DNA of 64,000 nt, taken from assembly GCA_004193285.1 (NCBI GenBank), contig SECP01000008.1, positions 124,001-188,000 on the forward strand. Direction: 5' to 3'. The DNA comes from Myxococcales bacterium (GTDB lineage: Bacteria; Myxococcota_A; Polyangia; Polyangiales; Polyangiaceae). Positions 8,514-16,505 of the stretch are shown piece by piece; the stretch's first letter is position 1; each line of letters starts with the position of its first letter. A program made the position numbers and the translations under genes. The notes under the pieces were generated by a model, which worked only from the letters and a program-made list of their open reading frames with translations, was not told the origin of the DNA and ran no database searches.

Positions 8514-8654
8514 GGTGGAATACCTCGCACCGCCGATGTCCGGAGGCTCTGGCGCGATACGGTCACCCGAGAGCATGACCGCCGACACCGCCCGAGAAGC
8601 ACGGCCCGCGCCCATGAGCCGCGATCGTGACCCGTGGCCCATTGCCCGAAAACC

Positions 8655-8950
8655 ATCGCCCGAGACGCGCGCCCGAGATGCGCGAGACGCGCGCCTGAGA
8701 CGCACGCCCGAAAGCCCTCGCCCGACACGCACGCCCGAGATGCGCGCCCGAGATGCGCGCCCGAGATGCGCGAGACGCGCGCCTGAGACGCACGCCCCAG
8801 ACGCGCGCCCGAGATGCGCGCCCGAGACGCGCGCCCGAGATGCACGCCCGAGATGTGCGCCCGAGATGTGCGCCCGAGATGTGCGCCCGAGATGCACGCC
8901 CGAGACGCGCGCTCGAGATGCACGCCCGAGATGCGCGCCCGAGACGACGC
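8655..8950. repeat. 13-bp minisatellite
   Basis: Array of the unit CGCGCCCGAGATG, with variants CGCGCCCGAGACG, CACGCCCGAGATG and TGCGCCCGAGATG and some shortened or merged units. More than twenty units are present. Since three units make 39 bases, every frame on both strands shows a 13-residue peptide periodicity and few stops, which explains the long but spurious open frames here. Confidence 0.9.
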
Positions 8951-9063
8951 TGGCGCGAGAGGGCGTGGCGAGGCCTGCGGGCTGATTTTGCTGAAAACTC
9001 GGACCCAGAGAAGTATCGGAGGAGGTTGGTGCGGCGCCTGCCGATGTCAAAACTGAGCGCTGT

Positions 9064-9143
9064 TAGTATGGTTCGGTACATCTGCGATTTTCGCTGGGGC
9101 TAGCGCGAAATCACAGGGGAAATTTAGTACCGAATCTTACGTC
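9064..9143. repeat. Palindromic element, copy 3, inverted and diverged
   Basis: Left arm TAGTATGGTTCGGTAC, right arm GTACCGAATCTTACGT. Read on the minus strand it begins ACGTAAGATTCGGTACTAAATTT, matching the start of copies 1 and 2, so only the outer arms and the adjoining AAATTT are conserved. The interior holds its own hairpin, GATTTTCGC against GCGCGAAATC around 9085-9112. Confidence 0.75.
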
Positions 9144-9279
9144 GGGCGGAGGCACGATCAGGGGGACTCCGGCGCGTGGCGCGGCTCGGACGAATCAGAC
9201 GGCCGCAGAGCGAATCGGAAAGTGTGCGAGCGAGCGTGGATTCCAGAGCGGTCGCAGCGGAGAGTCCAGCACCCAGAGA

Positions 9280-9525
9280 GGAAGAGCGGAGAGCGGAAGA
9301 GCCTGAGAGCGGAAGAGACTGAGAGCAGAGGGCGGAAGAGCCTGAGAGCGGAAGAGGCTGAGAGCGGAGAGCGGAAGAGCCTGAGAGCGGAAGAGACTGA
9401 GAGCAGAGAGCGGAAGAGACTGAGAGCTGAGAGCGGAAGAGACTGAGAGCGGAAGAGACTGAGAGCGGAAGAGACTGAGAGCGGAAGAGCCTGAGAGCTG
9501 AGAGCTGAGAGCTGAGAGCTGAACC
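9280..9525. repeat. 16-bp purine-rich tandem repeat
   Basis: Array of the unit GAGAGCGGAAGAGACT with a CCT variant, decaying at its right end into four 8-base units GAGAGCTG. The plus strand is strongly purine-rich. It ends about 20 bases from the stop codon of the minus-strand kinase gene at 9544, again placing a minisatellite at a gene's 3' end. Confidence 0.9.
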
Positions 9526-9543
9526 AAGAGCAGAGAGCAGAGC

Positions 9544-12500
9544 TCAGCTAAAGAGCGAGCGCTCGGGGCTCTTGTCGGGTCCCGAGGCGTTCATGAGGAT
9601 GTCTTGTACGACGGGGCGCTTGAGGAACAGGTCCTTGAAGACCATGTCGCGGATGTGCTCGACGAGGCGGGCGACGTAGGCGCGGGCGCGTTCGCGCATT
9701 TCTCGGCTTTGGGGCGAGCCGGCGCGGGCGAGCGCCTCGCAGCAGAGGGCGCGGGTGGGCAGGCCGTACTCGGAGCCTTGCAGCGTCTCTATGGCGCCCA
9801 TGGCGGTGGTGGCGAGCAAGATACCAGTGTGATTTTCGCCCATTTCGACGCGGGCGCGGGCCTCGATGGCCATGGCGTAGAAGTGAAACGCGACGTACGC
9901 CTGCGCCTCGGCCGCTTGCCGCGCGTCGAACGCGTACATGACGGCGCGGCTCGGGTCGCCTTGTTGACGGGCCATGAGGGCGCGGAGGATCTTTTCGTGG
10001 ACGGAGTCGTAAGCGCTGCCGGTTACGGCAGTCAGCGCGCCTGCGTCTCCCACGAGCGTCTCGGCCGCGACCATGTCTCCCGTCTCCAGTAGGAGCTCGG
10101 CGGTGGAGAGCAAGGTGTCGGCTCGCGAGTCGCGATCGCCGTAGCGCTCGTGTGCGTCGCGCGCGCGCCGCAAGTAAGCCATGCCCCGCGCCACGTCTCC
10201 CAGGTTGGCGTAGCAGGCGCCGATGGTGCTCAGGGTACGTGCGATCTGGAAGCGGCCCCCGATCGACAAGTCGATGCGGATCGCGTCGAGCGCCAGCGCA
10301 ATGCCGTCCTCGAAACGGCCGAGCACGAGCAGCGCGTAGGCGAGCGAGTTCTTGGCACGGGCCTCCAAGCGGCGCGCTCCCACCCGCCGGAAGACAGCGA
10401 TGGCTTCGGCTTGGCACTCGACGGCTTCGTGGACGCGACCGACTCGGCGGAGCAGGGTGCCTCGTAAACGCAGCGCCTCGGCGCGGAGGCGCGCGGGAGC
10501 GGTGTCCCCGGTGGAAGCCTCCAGCGCGCGATCGACGGCCGCGAGCGCGCCCTGCATGTCGCCAATTTCATGCAGGATTTCCGCCATGAGCGTGCGCGCG
10601 CTCACCTCCAGTACGGCGGAGCCGCTGAGCTTGGACATCTGCTCGCCGCGCTGTACGGAGGACAGCGCCTTGCTGAGTTGGCCCGCGTCCAGCTCGAACT
10701 GCGCGGTGCGCAAAAGCGCAGTCGCGGCCCAGAATGCTTTGCCGGAGCGCTTGGCCAAGCGACGCAGCTCCGTGAGGTGGCTTCGGCGCTCTTGCCAGCG
10801 GCCTTGGTTGCGCGAGATTGCTTCCAACGCTTCGTATGCCTCGATGAGCTTCGGATGGGTATCCGGCAAGAGCGCGATGACGCGGCGGTAGCAGCGTTTG
10901 GCGAGCTGAGTTTGATAACTGGCGCGCGCGGCGTCCGCCGCCTCCAAAAAGAAGGCGGCCGCTTCCTCGCGCGCATTGCCGCGCGCCAAGTGGCGAGCGA
11001 CGATGGCGGCGGTGAGCCCTTTGCCGAGCGGGGTGCCGCCCAGGTGCTCGCCGAGCTTGCGGTGCATGCGTACGCGGCGACGTCGGTCGAGCGCGCGGTA
11101 AGCGACGTCGCGCGTGAGAGGGTGGCGCACGTCCGTGAGCTCGCCCTTTTGCTCGCAAAGGCCGCGCGCGCACAGGCGCATCGTGGCGTCCTCCACCTCC
11201 GGCCCTTCCAACGCGATCAGGTCTTCCGTGCCTAGGGGGCCGCCCGCCACCGCGAGCCACTCGACGATGGCTTGCTCCGCGGTCGGCAGCTCGTTCAAGC
11301 GGTCCGCGATCAGCTGCTCCAACGTGGAGGGCAACGGCAGCTGCACTTCACCCGGCCGCTCCACGCTGACGAGCTCCTGCCCGCCGCCCTCGCGCTCGTG
11401 GATCTCGAAGCGCCCACGCTCCAACAGCGCGTCCACCATCTCCAGCAAGAAGAAGGGATTGCCGCCAGCGCGCGGCAGCAGATCTGCGCACACCTGGCGG
11501 ACGCCATCGATCACGCCAAAGCGCGCCTGCAAGAGCCGCAGTTGGTGCTCGGCGGACAGACCTTTCAAGTCGATGCGCACGAGCTCTTCCAGTTGCGGCA
11601 TGACGCGGTCGTCGGGACGGGCGAGCAGCAGCACCAGGATGGGGAGCGGCTCGGGGCGCTTCAAGAACTCGGTAACGAGCTCCAAGCTCGGCCGATCCGC
11701 CCACTGCAAGCCGTCTAGCGCGATGACGAGCGGCGCCTCGAGGGCGGCGCGCGCGAAGAAGCGCCGCAAGCCGAGAGCCACGAGCTGCCGCGAGCGAGCG
11801 ACGTCCGCCTCGTCTACCGCGGCTCTCACCCGGCCGGTGGCGAGCTCCGCCATGCGCTCGATGATCTCCGGGCCGTCTTCGCCGCCCGCCAGCTCGCTCA
11901 ACGCCTCGCTGATCAGGGCGCGGGCCTCTTCTATCGACTGATCCGCGCGCGTGCCGGTCAGCTCTCGCACCCACTCGGAGACGGTGGCGAACGGTACTTC
12001 GCTCAGCGCAGGCGAGCATTCTGCGCGCAGCACCCGCGCGTCCGGCGGCAGCTCGTTCAAGAACGCGGTGAGCAGGGCGGTCTTGCCGATGCCCATTTCC
12101 CCGGAGATGACGCGCGCCGCAACCTGGCCCGTGGAGAGCCCGGAGCCGACGACGCCGTAGTAGGCGGCGTGCAAGTCGGCCAGCTCTGCGTCGCGCCCGA
12201 TCAGGTCGCTGGAAGCGCTCGCCAGCTCCAGCAGCTTTTCTTCGCGCGTGTGCGGGCGCAGCAGCGAGTAGATGCGCATGTCCTGCGGCAGATTTCGCTC
12301 CTCCGCACCAGGAATGCGGATGGTCGGCGCGTCCCCCCACATGAAGTCACGACGCACGAGCCGGTAGAGTCCGCCCGCGACCCAGCTGACCCCCGGCGGC
12401 GCGTGCTCACCCAACAGATCTGCCAGATGATTCGCTGGCTCTGCCAGCTCGTGCTGCACCAAGTGCCCCGCTTTATCGCGCTGACCGGTCGCGATGCCGC

Positions 12501-13941
12501 GCACGATGCCGATGGAGCCGCGCAGGGGGACCGGCACGTCCTCGGAAGCGCCGCGAATCACCTCGTGCACGTCGATCGCGAGCCACACCGCGTCCATCGG
12601 AGCCCGCGCGGGGTTGGCCATGAGGCCCACCACCGCGCGCGCGAACGGCAGCGCGCCCCGCTCGAGCTCCGTCCAAGCGAAGTGAGCGCCGCGCCGAAAA
12701 GCGATCTCCTCCAGCGTGCTCTTGAGGCGGTCCAAGAGCTGCGAGGCTTGGCTGCGCGTCGTGGCCGCCGCGAGCTCGTCCACGCCGTGGATGCACAGCG
12801 TCACGACCGCCACGTGCCGCACCTCGCGCCCCGCGCGCTCGCGTAAGCCGGCGCGCGTGAGGCCGGGCCCGGTGTTCTCGTCCGCGGGCGCCTCCGAGCC
12901 GGATGTGCCCGGACCGATCGACAGCGAAGAAGCGTGCTCGGATGCGTCCGGGCCGATGTGTAGGCCGGGAATCGGCTCCGGCAAGGGCGCGCCGGGCGAG
13001 GTGTGCTCGCGCGGTACGAGCTCTGCAAGCACGGACTCCACCGTGTGAGAGTCGATGAGCTGCTGGCGAGTCAGTAGCACCCGGCTGATGGCAGCCGCGA
13101 CCTCGCGAGCGGTTTGGAAACGCTCGGCGGGATCGCGCGCGAGCAGCTTCATCACGATCTCTTCCACGTCCGCCGGGAGCTCGCGGACGAAGGTGCTGGG
13201 CGGCTCCACCCTACCCGCGCGCACCGCTTCCAGCAGCTCGGGCCCCTCCGCGCTCCCGTGCAGCGCGCGCCCGGTCAGCAGCTCGTGAAAAACTACGCCG
13301 AGGGAGTAAATGTCGGTGCGCCGCGTTACCCTCTCGCCGCGCGCTTGCTCGGGCGACATGTACGCGGTTTTGCCCTTGAGGACGCCGGGCTCCTCGCGAA
13401 ACAGGTTCGCGGAAGCGATGCCGAAGTCCGCGATTTTCACCGCGCCGTCGAAGCTCAGCAGCATGTTTTGCGGCGAGACGTCGCGATGCACGATGTCCAG
13501 CGGCTTGCCGGCTTCGTCCTTGCGCTCGTGCGCGTAATGAAGGCCTTTGGCGATCTCGGAGATCACGTAGGCGGAGACATACGGAGGGACGCGCTGTCCC
13601 TTGCCCTGCGCTGCGCGCATCAGCTTCCGAAGGTCAGGCCCCTCCACGTACTCCATGCTGAGGAGCTGGCCCTCTTCCCCGTAGTCTTGGAAGTCGTAGA
13701 CTTGGACGATGTTCGGGTGGTTCAGCCGCGTCGCCAGCTGCGCCTCTTCCGCGAACATCGTTCGGAAGCGCCGCGAAGAGCCGTAGGCCGGCAAAATGCG
13801 CTTCAAGACGAGCAGCTTGAAGGTGCCCTCCGCGCCGCGCTTCTTCGCGAGGAACACCTCCGCCATGCCGCCCGCGCCGAGGCGACGGATGATTTCGAAG
13901 TCGGCGAGTCGCTTGGGCGGGGGCCGAACTGGATCACTCAT
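9544..13941 (-). CDS. Giant Ser/Thr protein kinase with cyclase-like, AAA ATPase and TPR regions
   Basis: A 1465-residue signalling protein. Residues about 14-290 are a complete Pkn2/PknB-type kinase: glycine loop LGAGGMAEVF, Lys47, catalytic HRD (152-154) and DFG (172-174). About 375-560 resembles a class III nucleotidyl cyclase fold (VAVVTLCIHGVDEL, later APPGVSWVAGGLYRLV) but without convincing metal or base-binding residues. About 590-900 is an AAA-type ATPase with Walker A GEMGIGKTALL near 615 and Walker B-like VIALDGLQWAD near 740. The remaining 550 residues are helical TPR-like repeats. This kinase-ATPase-TPR order is known in Myxococcota and related large regulators. No membrane helix or DNA-binding motif is visible, so output is probably by phosphorylation or scaffolding. 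Confidence 0.92.
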   Translation of the reverse strand: MSDPVRPPPKRLADFEIIRRLGAGGMAEVFLAKKRGAEGTFKLLVLKRILPAYGSSRRFRTMFAEEAQLATRLNHPNIVQVYDFQDYGEEGQLLSMEYVEGPDLRKLMRAAQGKGQRVPPYVSAYVISEIAKGLHYAHERKDEAGKPLDIVHRDVSPQNMLLSFDGAVKIADFGIASANLFREEPGVLKGKTAYMSPEQARGERVTRRTDIYSLGVVFHELLTGRALHGSAEGPELLEAVRAGRVEPPSTFVRELPADVEEIVMKLLARDPAERFQTAREVAAAISRVLLTRQQLIDSHTVESVLAELVPREHTSPGAPLPEPIPGLHIGPDASEHASSLSIGPGTSGSEAPADENTGPGLTRAGLRERAGREVRHVAVVTLCIHGVDELAAATTRSQASQLLDRLKSTLEEIAFRRGAHFAWTELERGALPFARAVVGLMANPARAPMDAVWLAIDVHEVIRGASEDVPVPLRGSIGIVRGIATGQRDKAGHLVQHELAEPANHLADLLGEHAPPGVSWVAGGLYRLVRRDFMWGDAPTIRIPGAEERNLPQDMRIYSLLRPHTREEKLLELASASSDLIGRDAELADLHAAYYGVVGSGLSTGQVAARVISGEMGIGKTALLTAFLNELPPDARVLRAECSPALSEVPFATVSEWVRELTGTRADQSIEEARALISEALSELAGGEDGPEIIERMAELATGRVRAAVDEADVARSRQLVALGLRRFFARAALEAPLVIALDGLQWADRPSLELVTEFLKRPEPLPILVLLLARPDDRVMPQLEELVRIDLKGLSAEHQLRLLQARFGVIDGVRQVCADLLPRAGGNPFFLLEMVDALLERGRFEIHEREGGGQELVSVERPGEVQLPLPSTLEQLIADRLNELPTAEQAIVEWLAVAGGPLGTEDLIALEGPEVEDATMRLCARGLCEQKGELTDVRHPLTRDVAYRALDRRRRVRMHRKLGEHLGGTPLGKGLTAAIVARHLARGNAREEAAAFFLEAADAARASYQTQLAKRCYRRVIALLPDTHPKLIEAYEALEAISRNQGRWQERRSHLTELRRLAKRSGKAFWAATALLRTAQFELDAGQLSKALSSVQRGEQMSKLSGSAVLEVSARTLMAEILHEIGDMQGALAAVDRALEASTGDTAPARLRAEALRLRGTLLRRVGRVHEAVECQAEAIAVFRRVGARRLEARAKNSLAYALLVLGRFEDGIALALDAIRIDLSIGGRFQIARTLSTIGACYANLGDVARGMAYLRRARDAHERYGDRDSRADTLLSTAELLLETGDMVAAETLVGDAGALTAVTGSAYDSVHEKILRALMARQQGDPSRAVMYAFDARQAAEAQAYVAFHFYAMAIEARARVEMGENHTGILLATTAMGAIETLQGSEYGLPTRALCCEALARAGSPQSREMRERARAYVARLVEHIRDMVFKDLFLKRPVVQDILMNASGPDKSPERSLFS

Positions 13942-14281
13942 CGACGCTGCGGGAGCAGCTTACTCCCGTTTTCAACCCCGTGCTGCTGCCCGCTCCGAGC
14001 ACCGCCGCCGCCCGCGGCCAGGCCTGCCTGCCGGTGCGGAACGTACGAGGTGAGTCGGCCGCTTTCGGTGGCGCGGTCGACTCGGACGCGAGGCCAACTA
14101 GCTCGCGCGCCGGGTGGAGCGCCAAACAGGGCGCGCTTCAGCGCTATTTGCGCGAGCGCGGCCTTTCATCGCGCCGCTGGGCGGCCGCCGGGGCGAGGCG
14201 GAAGCAGGCGGGAATCCGGCTCCAATACGATGCCCTGTTCTCATGCGGCAAATGTCGGCGCGGATGGTAAGGTTCTCCGCA
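13942..14281. other. Divergent intergenic region
   Basis: This 340-base gap separates the minus-strand giant kinase from the plus-strand lipoprotein. Open frames extend into it from the lipoprotein side, but their peptides are Arg/Ala/Pro-rich and lack any family likeness, so I treat it as non-coding. It must hold both promoters; I could not pick a convincing -35/-10 pair. Confidence 0.5.
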
Positions 14282-16495
14282 ATGCGGCTGTCCGTCCTCC
14301 CGCTGCTCGGGCTGGTTGCCCTGCTCGCCGGCTGTGCTGGTGGGTCGACCGGTTCCGGCTCCCCTAAAAACGCGCTCTCGGCAAACGGCCCCATCCAGGC
14401 GGCGGCGGTCGATGAGCGCTCCTTCGGCTCAGCCACCTACAAGCTCCTGCTCAGCGGTGGAAACACCGATGAGCGCGCCGGCCTCCTCGTGGGCGTCACG
14501 CGTCATCAGCTGGCGCGCGCGTCGCGCCGCTTCGAGAAGGGCAACGCCTCGGCGGGGCTCACGGCCGTGAGCGGCGCCTTCTTGCTGGGCCGCGCGGGCG
14601 AGCTGCGCCCGGAGATGCTCGAGAAGGGTGAGCCCGCGCTGGACGCCGCCGCCACCGAGGTCGCACGCGTCGGCAACGACGGCCGCGCGCTCGCGCTCTA
14701 CTCCATGCTCTTGCCGCGCTTGCGCGAAGGGGCGTGGCGCACGGACGTCCAAGCTCATTTGTCCGCGATCGAGAAATTTCGACAGGAGACGCGCGGCACG
14801 GGCGCGGTGACGACCTCGTCCGCGGTAGCGCGCGCCGCGATCAGCCGCGCACTCCTGGACACGCGCTCCGAGGCAATGGAGAGCGCCAAGAAGGCTACCT
14901 TGGCGTGGCTCCGCCAAGCGCTGTCCACCAACGTGGGCGAAGCGCCGATTCGCTCGAATCAAGAGCGCGACGAAGCGTTCGAGGCGTACCGAGCTCTCCG
15001 TGCCGGCGGCTACACGGTGGCCGCGCTCTACCTTCGGCAGCGGGACCCGCGCGGCGCGCTCGGCTTGCTGGACTCCGCTGGTCTCGAGAAGCTCATGCCG
15101 CCGGAGCTCCGCGACCGTCTGGAGCGCTCGGGGGATGAGGGCGATCCGGACGCGTGGATGGATCTTTATCGCTTTTTCGACTCGGCGCGCGGCAGCGCCG
15201 ACGGCCTGCTCGATCCAGAGCTCGTAGACGCCGCTGCATTCGGAGCGGCCGAAGGTCTGTTCAGGGCCGAGCCAAGCTCGCTGCGCGGCTCTTTGCCGAT
15301 GGCGACGGAGCTGGCGACCCACGGCATGGGGGAGGTCGCCCCGCTGGTGCTCGGTCCTGCGCTCAGCGAGCACCCGGAAGCAGACGCAGTGAGCACCACG
15401 ATCGGCTTCGTGATGCGCGTCATGAGCGACGAAGAAGAGACGGGCGGCTTGGCCGCCGCGCGCGCCACCTTCGAAAACGCCGCGCCAATTCTGGAGCTCG
15501 CCAAAGCGCCCGGTATGCGCGGCAAGCTCCACCCCACGCCGGCACGGCTGCGCTTCGCGATGGCTGCAACCGAGGTTCGTCACGGCGAGCTCGAGCGCGC
15601 GCGCCCGCTCCTGCTCGAGTCGCTGAAAGACGAGCCGGCGAGCGACGCGTACCTGCTAGTCGTCGCCATCGACCGCCAGCGCGGCAAGCTGAAGGACGCG
15701 CTCGGCTACGCGGACAAGGCCGTGGAGAGCGCCCGCGCCACCGGTGACCTCTTGACCGAGGCGGACGCGCAGATCACCCGATTCGAGCTGTTCCGCGAGA
15801 TGAAGGACGCCACCGAGGCGAGCCGCGCGCTCGAGGCCGCGCTCACCCGCGTGCTTGCCGCGCAAAAGCAGGGTCGAACGGGCGCCCAGCAGGCGCGGGC
15901 GGAGCGGCTGCTGGCCCGCGTCCTGGAATACTACGGCGACCAACGCGCGATACGCCGCGCCACCGAGCGCGCCTTCGAAGCCGCCGGGTCCGACCCGCGC
16001 CTCCTCTCCGCCACGGTGATGGACGCTGCGCGCCGCGGCCTCACCTTGTCCGACCTCACCGTGGCGCGGAGCGCGGTGGAGCGCGCCGTGAACGCCGGGA
16101 TGAGCGGGGACGACGTCGTCTACCCTGCGCTGTGGCTGCAGCTGCTCGAAAAGAAGCTGCGCGTCCCTGGCAGCAGCTCCGTGGAAGACGCCTACTCTTC
16201 GATAGCGGATGGCGCTGGCTGGCCTGCGCGGTTGCGCGCCTGGGCCACGGGGCGGCTCTCCGACGCGGAGCTGCTCGCCGCGGCCAAAGATCGCTCCCAG
16301 CGCACGGAAGCCATCTTTTACGCTGCCATGGCGCGGCACGCGCAAGGCAGCGCCGAGGACGCGAAGGCGGGGTTCGAGCAGGTAACCAAGAGCGAAGCGA
16401 TCGATCTGGTGGAAGTGTCGATCGCGCGCGACTTGCTCGCCGCGTACGACGCACCCAAAGGCTACAAGCTTCCGCCCAACATCGTCGTGCCCTGA
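14282..16495 (+). CDS. Large TPR-like lipoprotein
   Basis: A 737-residue predicted lipoprotein. The signal peptide ends in LAGC at about residue 18, giving N-terminal lipidation. The rest is almost entirely alpha-helical with degenerate TPR-like pairs, for example ARPLLLESLKDEPASDAYLL and KDALGYADKAVESARATGD. No catalytic motif is seen. The ATG at 14282 is chosen because it starts the signal peptide; upstream frame is not protein-like. It lies between two Ser/Thr kinase genes and ends ten bases from the convergent stop of the kinase-TonB gene. An envelope scaffolding role linked to these kinases is inference from location only. Confidence 0.8.
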   Translation: MRLSVLPLLGLVALLAGCAGGSTGSGSPKNALSANGPIQAAAVDERSFGSATYKLLLSGGNTDERAGLLVGVTRHQLARASRRFEKGNASAGLTAVSGAFLLGRAGELRPEMLEKGEPALDAAATEVARVGNDGRALALYSMLLPRLREGAWRTDVQAHLSAIEKFRQETRGTGAVTTSSAVARAAISRALLDTRSEAMESAKKATLAWLRQALSTNVGEAPIRSNQERDEAFEAYRALRAGGYTVAALYLRQRDPRGALGLLDSAGLEKLMPPELRDRLERSGDEGDPDAWMDLYRFFDSARGSADGLLDPELVDAAAFGAAEGLFRAEPSSLRGSLPMATELATHGMGEVAPLVLGPALSEHPEADAVSTTIGFVMRVMSDEEETGGLAAARATFENAAPILELAKAPGMRGKLHPTPARLRFAMAATEVRHGELERARPLLLESLKDEPASDAYLLVVAIDRQRGKLKDALGYADKAVESARATGDLLTEADAQITRFELFREMKDATEASRALEAALTRVLAAQKQGRTGAQQARAERLLARVLEYYGDQRAIRRATERAFEAAGSDPRLLSATVMDAARRGLTLSDLTVARSAVERAVNAGMSGDDVVYPALWLQLLEKKLRVPGSSSVEDAYSSIADGAGWPARLRAWATGRLSDAELLAAAKDRSQRTEAIFYAAMARHAQGSAEDAKAGFEQVTKSEAIDLVEVSIARDLLAAYDAPKGYKLPPNIVVP

Positions 16496-16505
16496 CTCGC
16501 CGCTG

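Larger units (their letters stand above)
7961..9543. other. 1.6-kb gene-free region filled with repeats
   Basis: Between the MarR-type gene and the giant kinase gene I find no believable coding sequence. Long open frames occur only where a 13-bp or 16-bp minisatellite removes stops from several frames at once. The stretch holds a head-to-tail 242-bp duplication, three copies of a palindromic element, a 13-bp array and a 16-bp array, listed separately. The minus strand of the first duplicate carries a GGAGGTGACAGG ribosome-binding-like motif followed by a GTG and a 29-codon frame ending near the MarR start, which may be a leader peptide but is unproven. Confidence 0.8.

Noticed and set aside
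8313-9050. Long minus-strand open frame of about 245 codons rich in Arg, Ala and Gly repeats
   Set aside because: It runs through the 13-bp minisatellite, which opens all frames. No family, no ribosome site and the periodic peptide is a by-product of the repeat.
5220-9525. CRISPR array
   Set aside because: The repeats are contiguous tandem units without unique spacers, and no cas genes are present.
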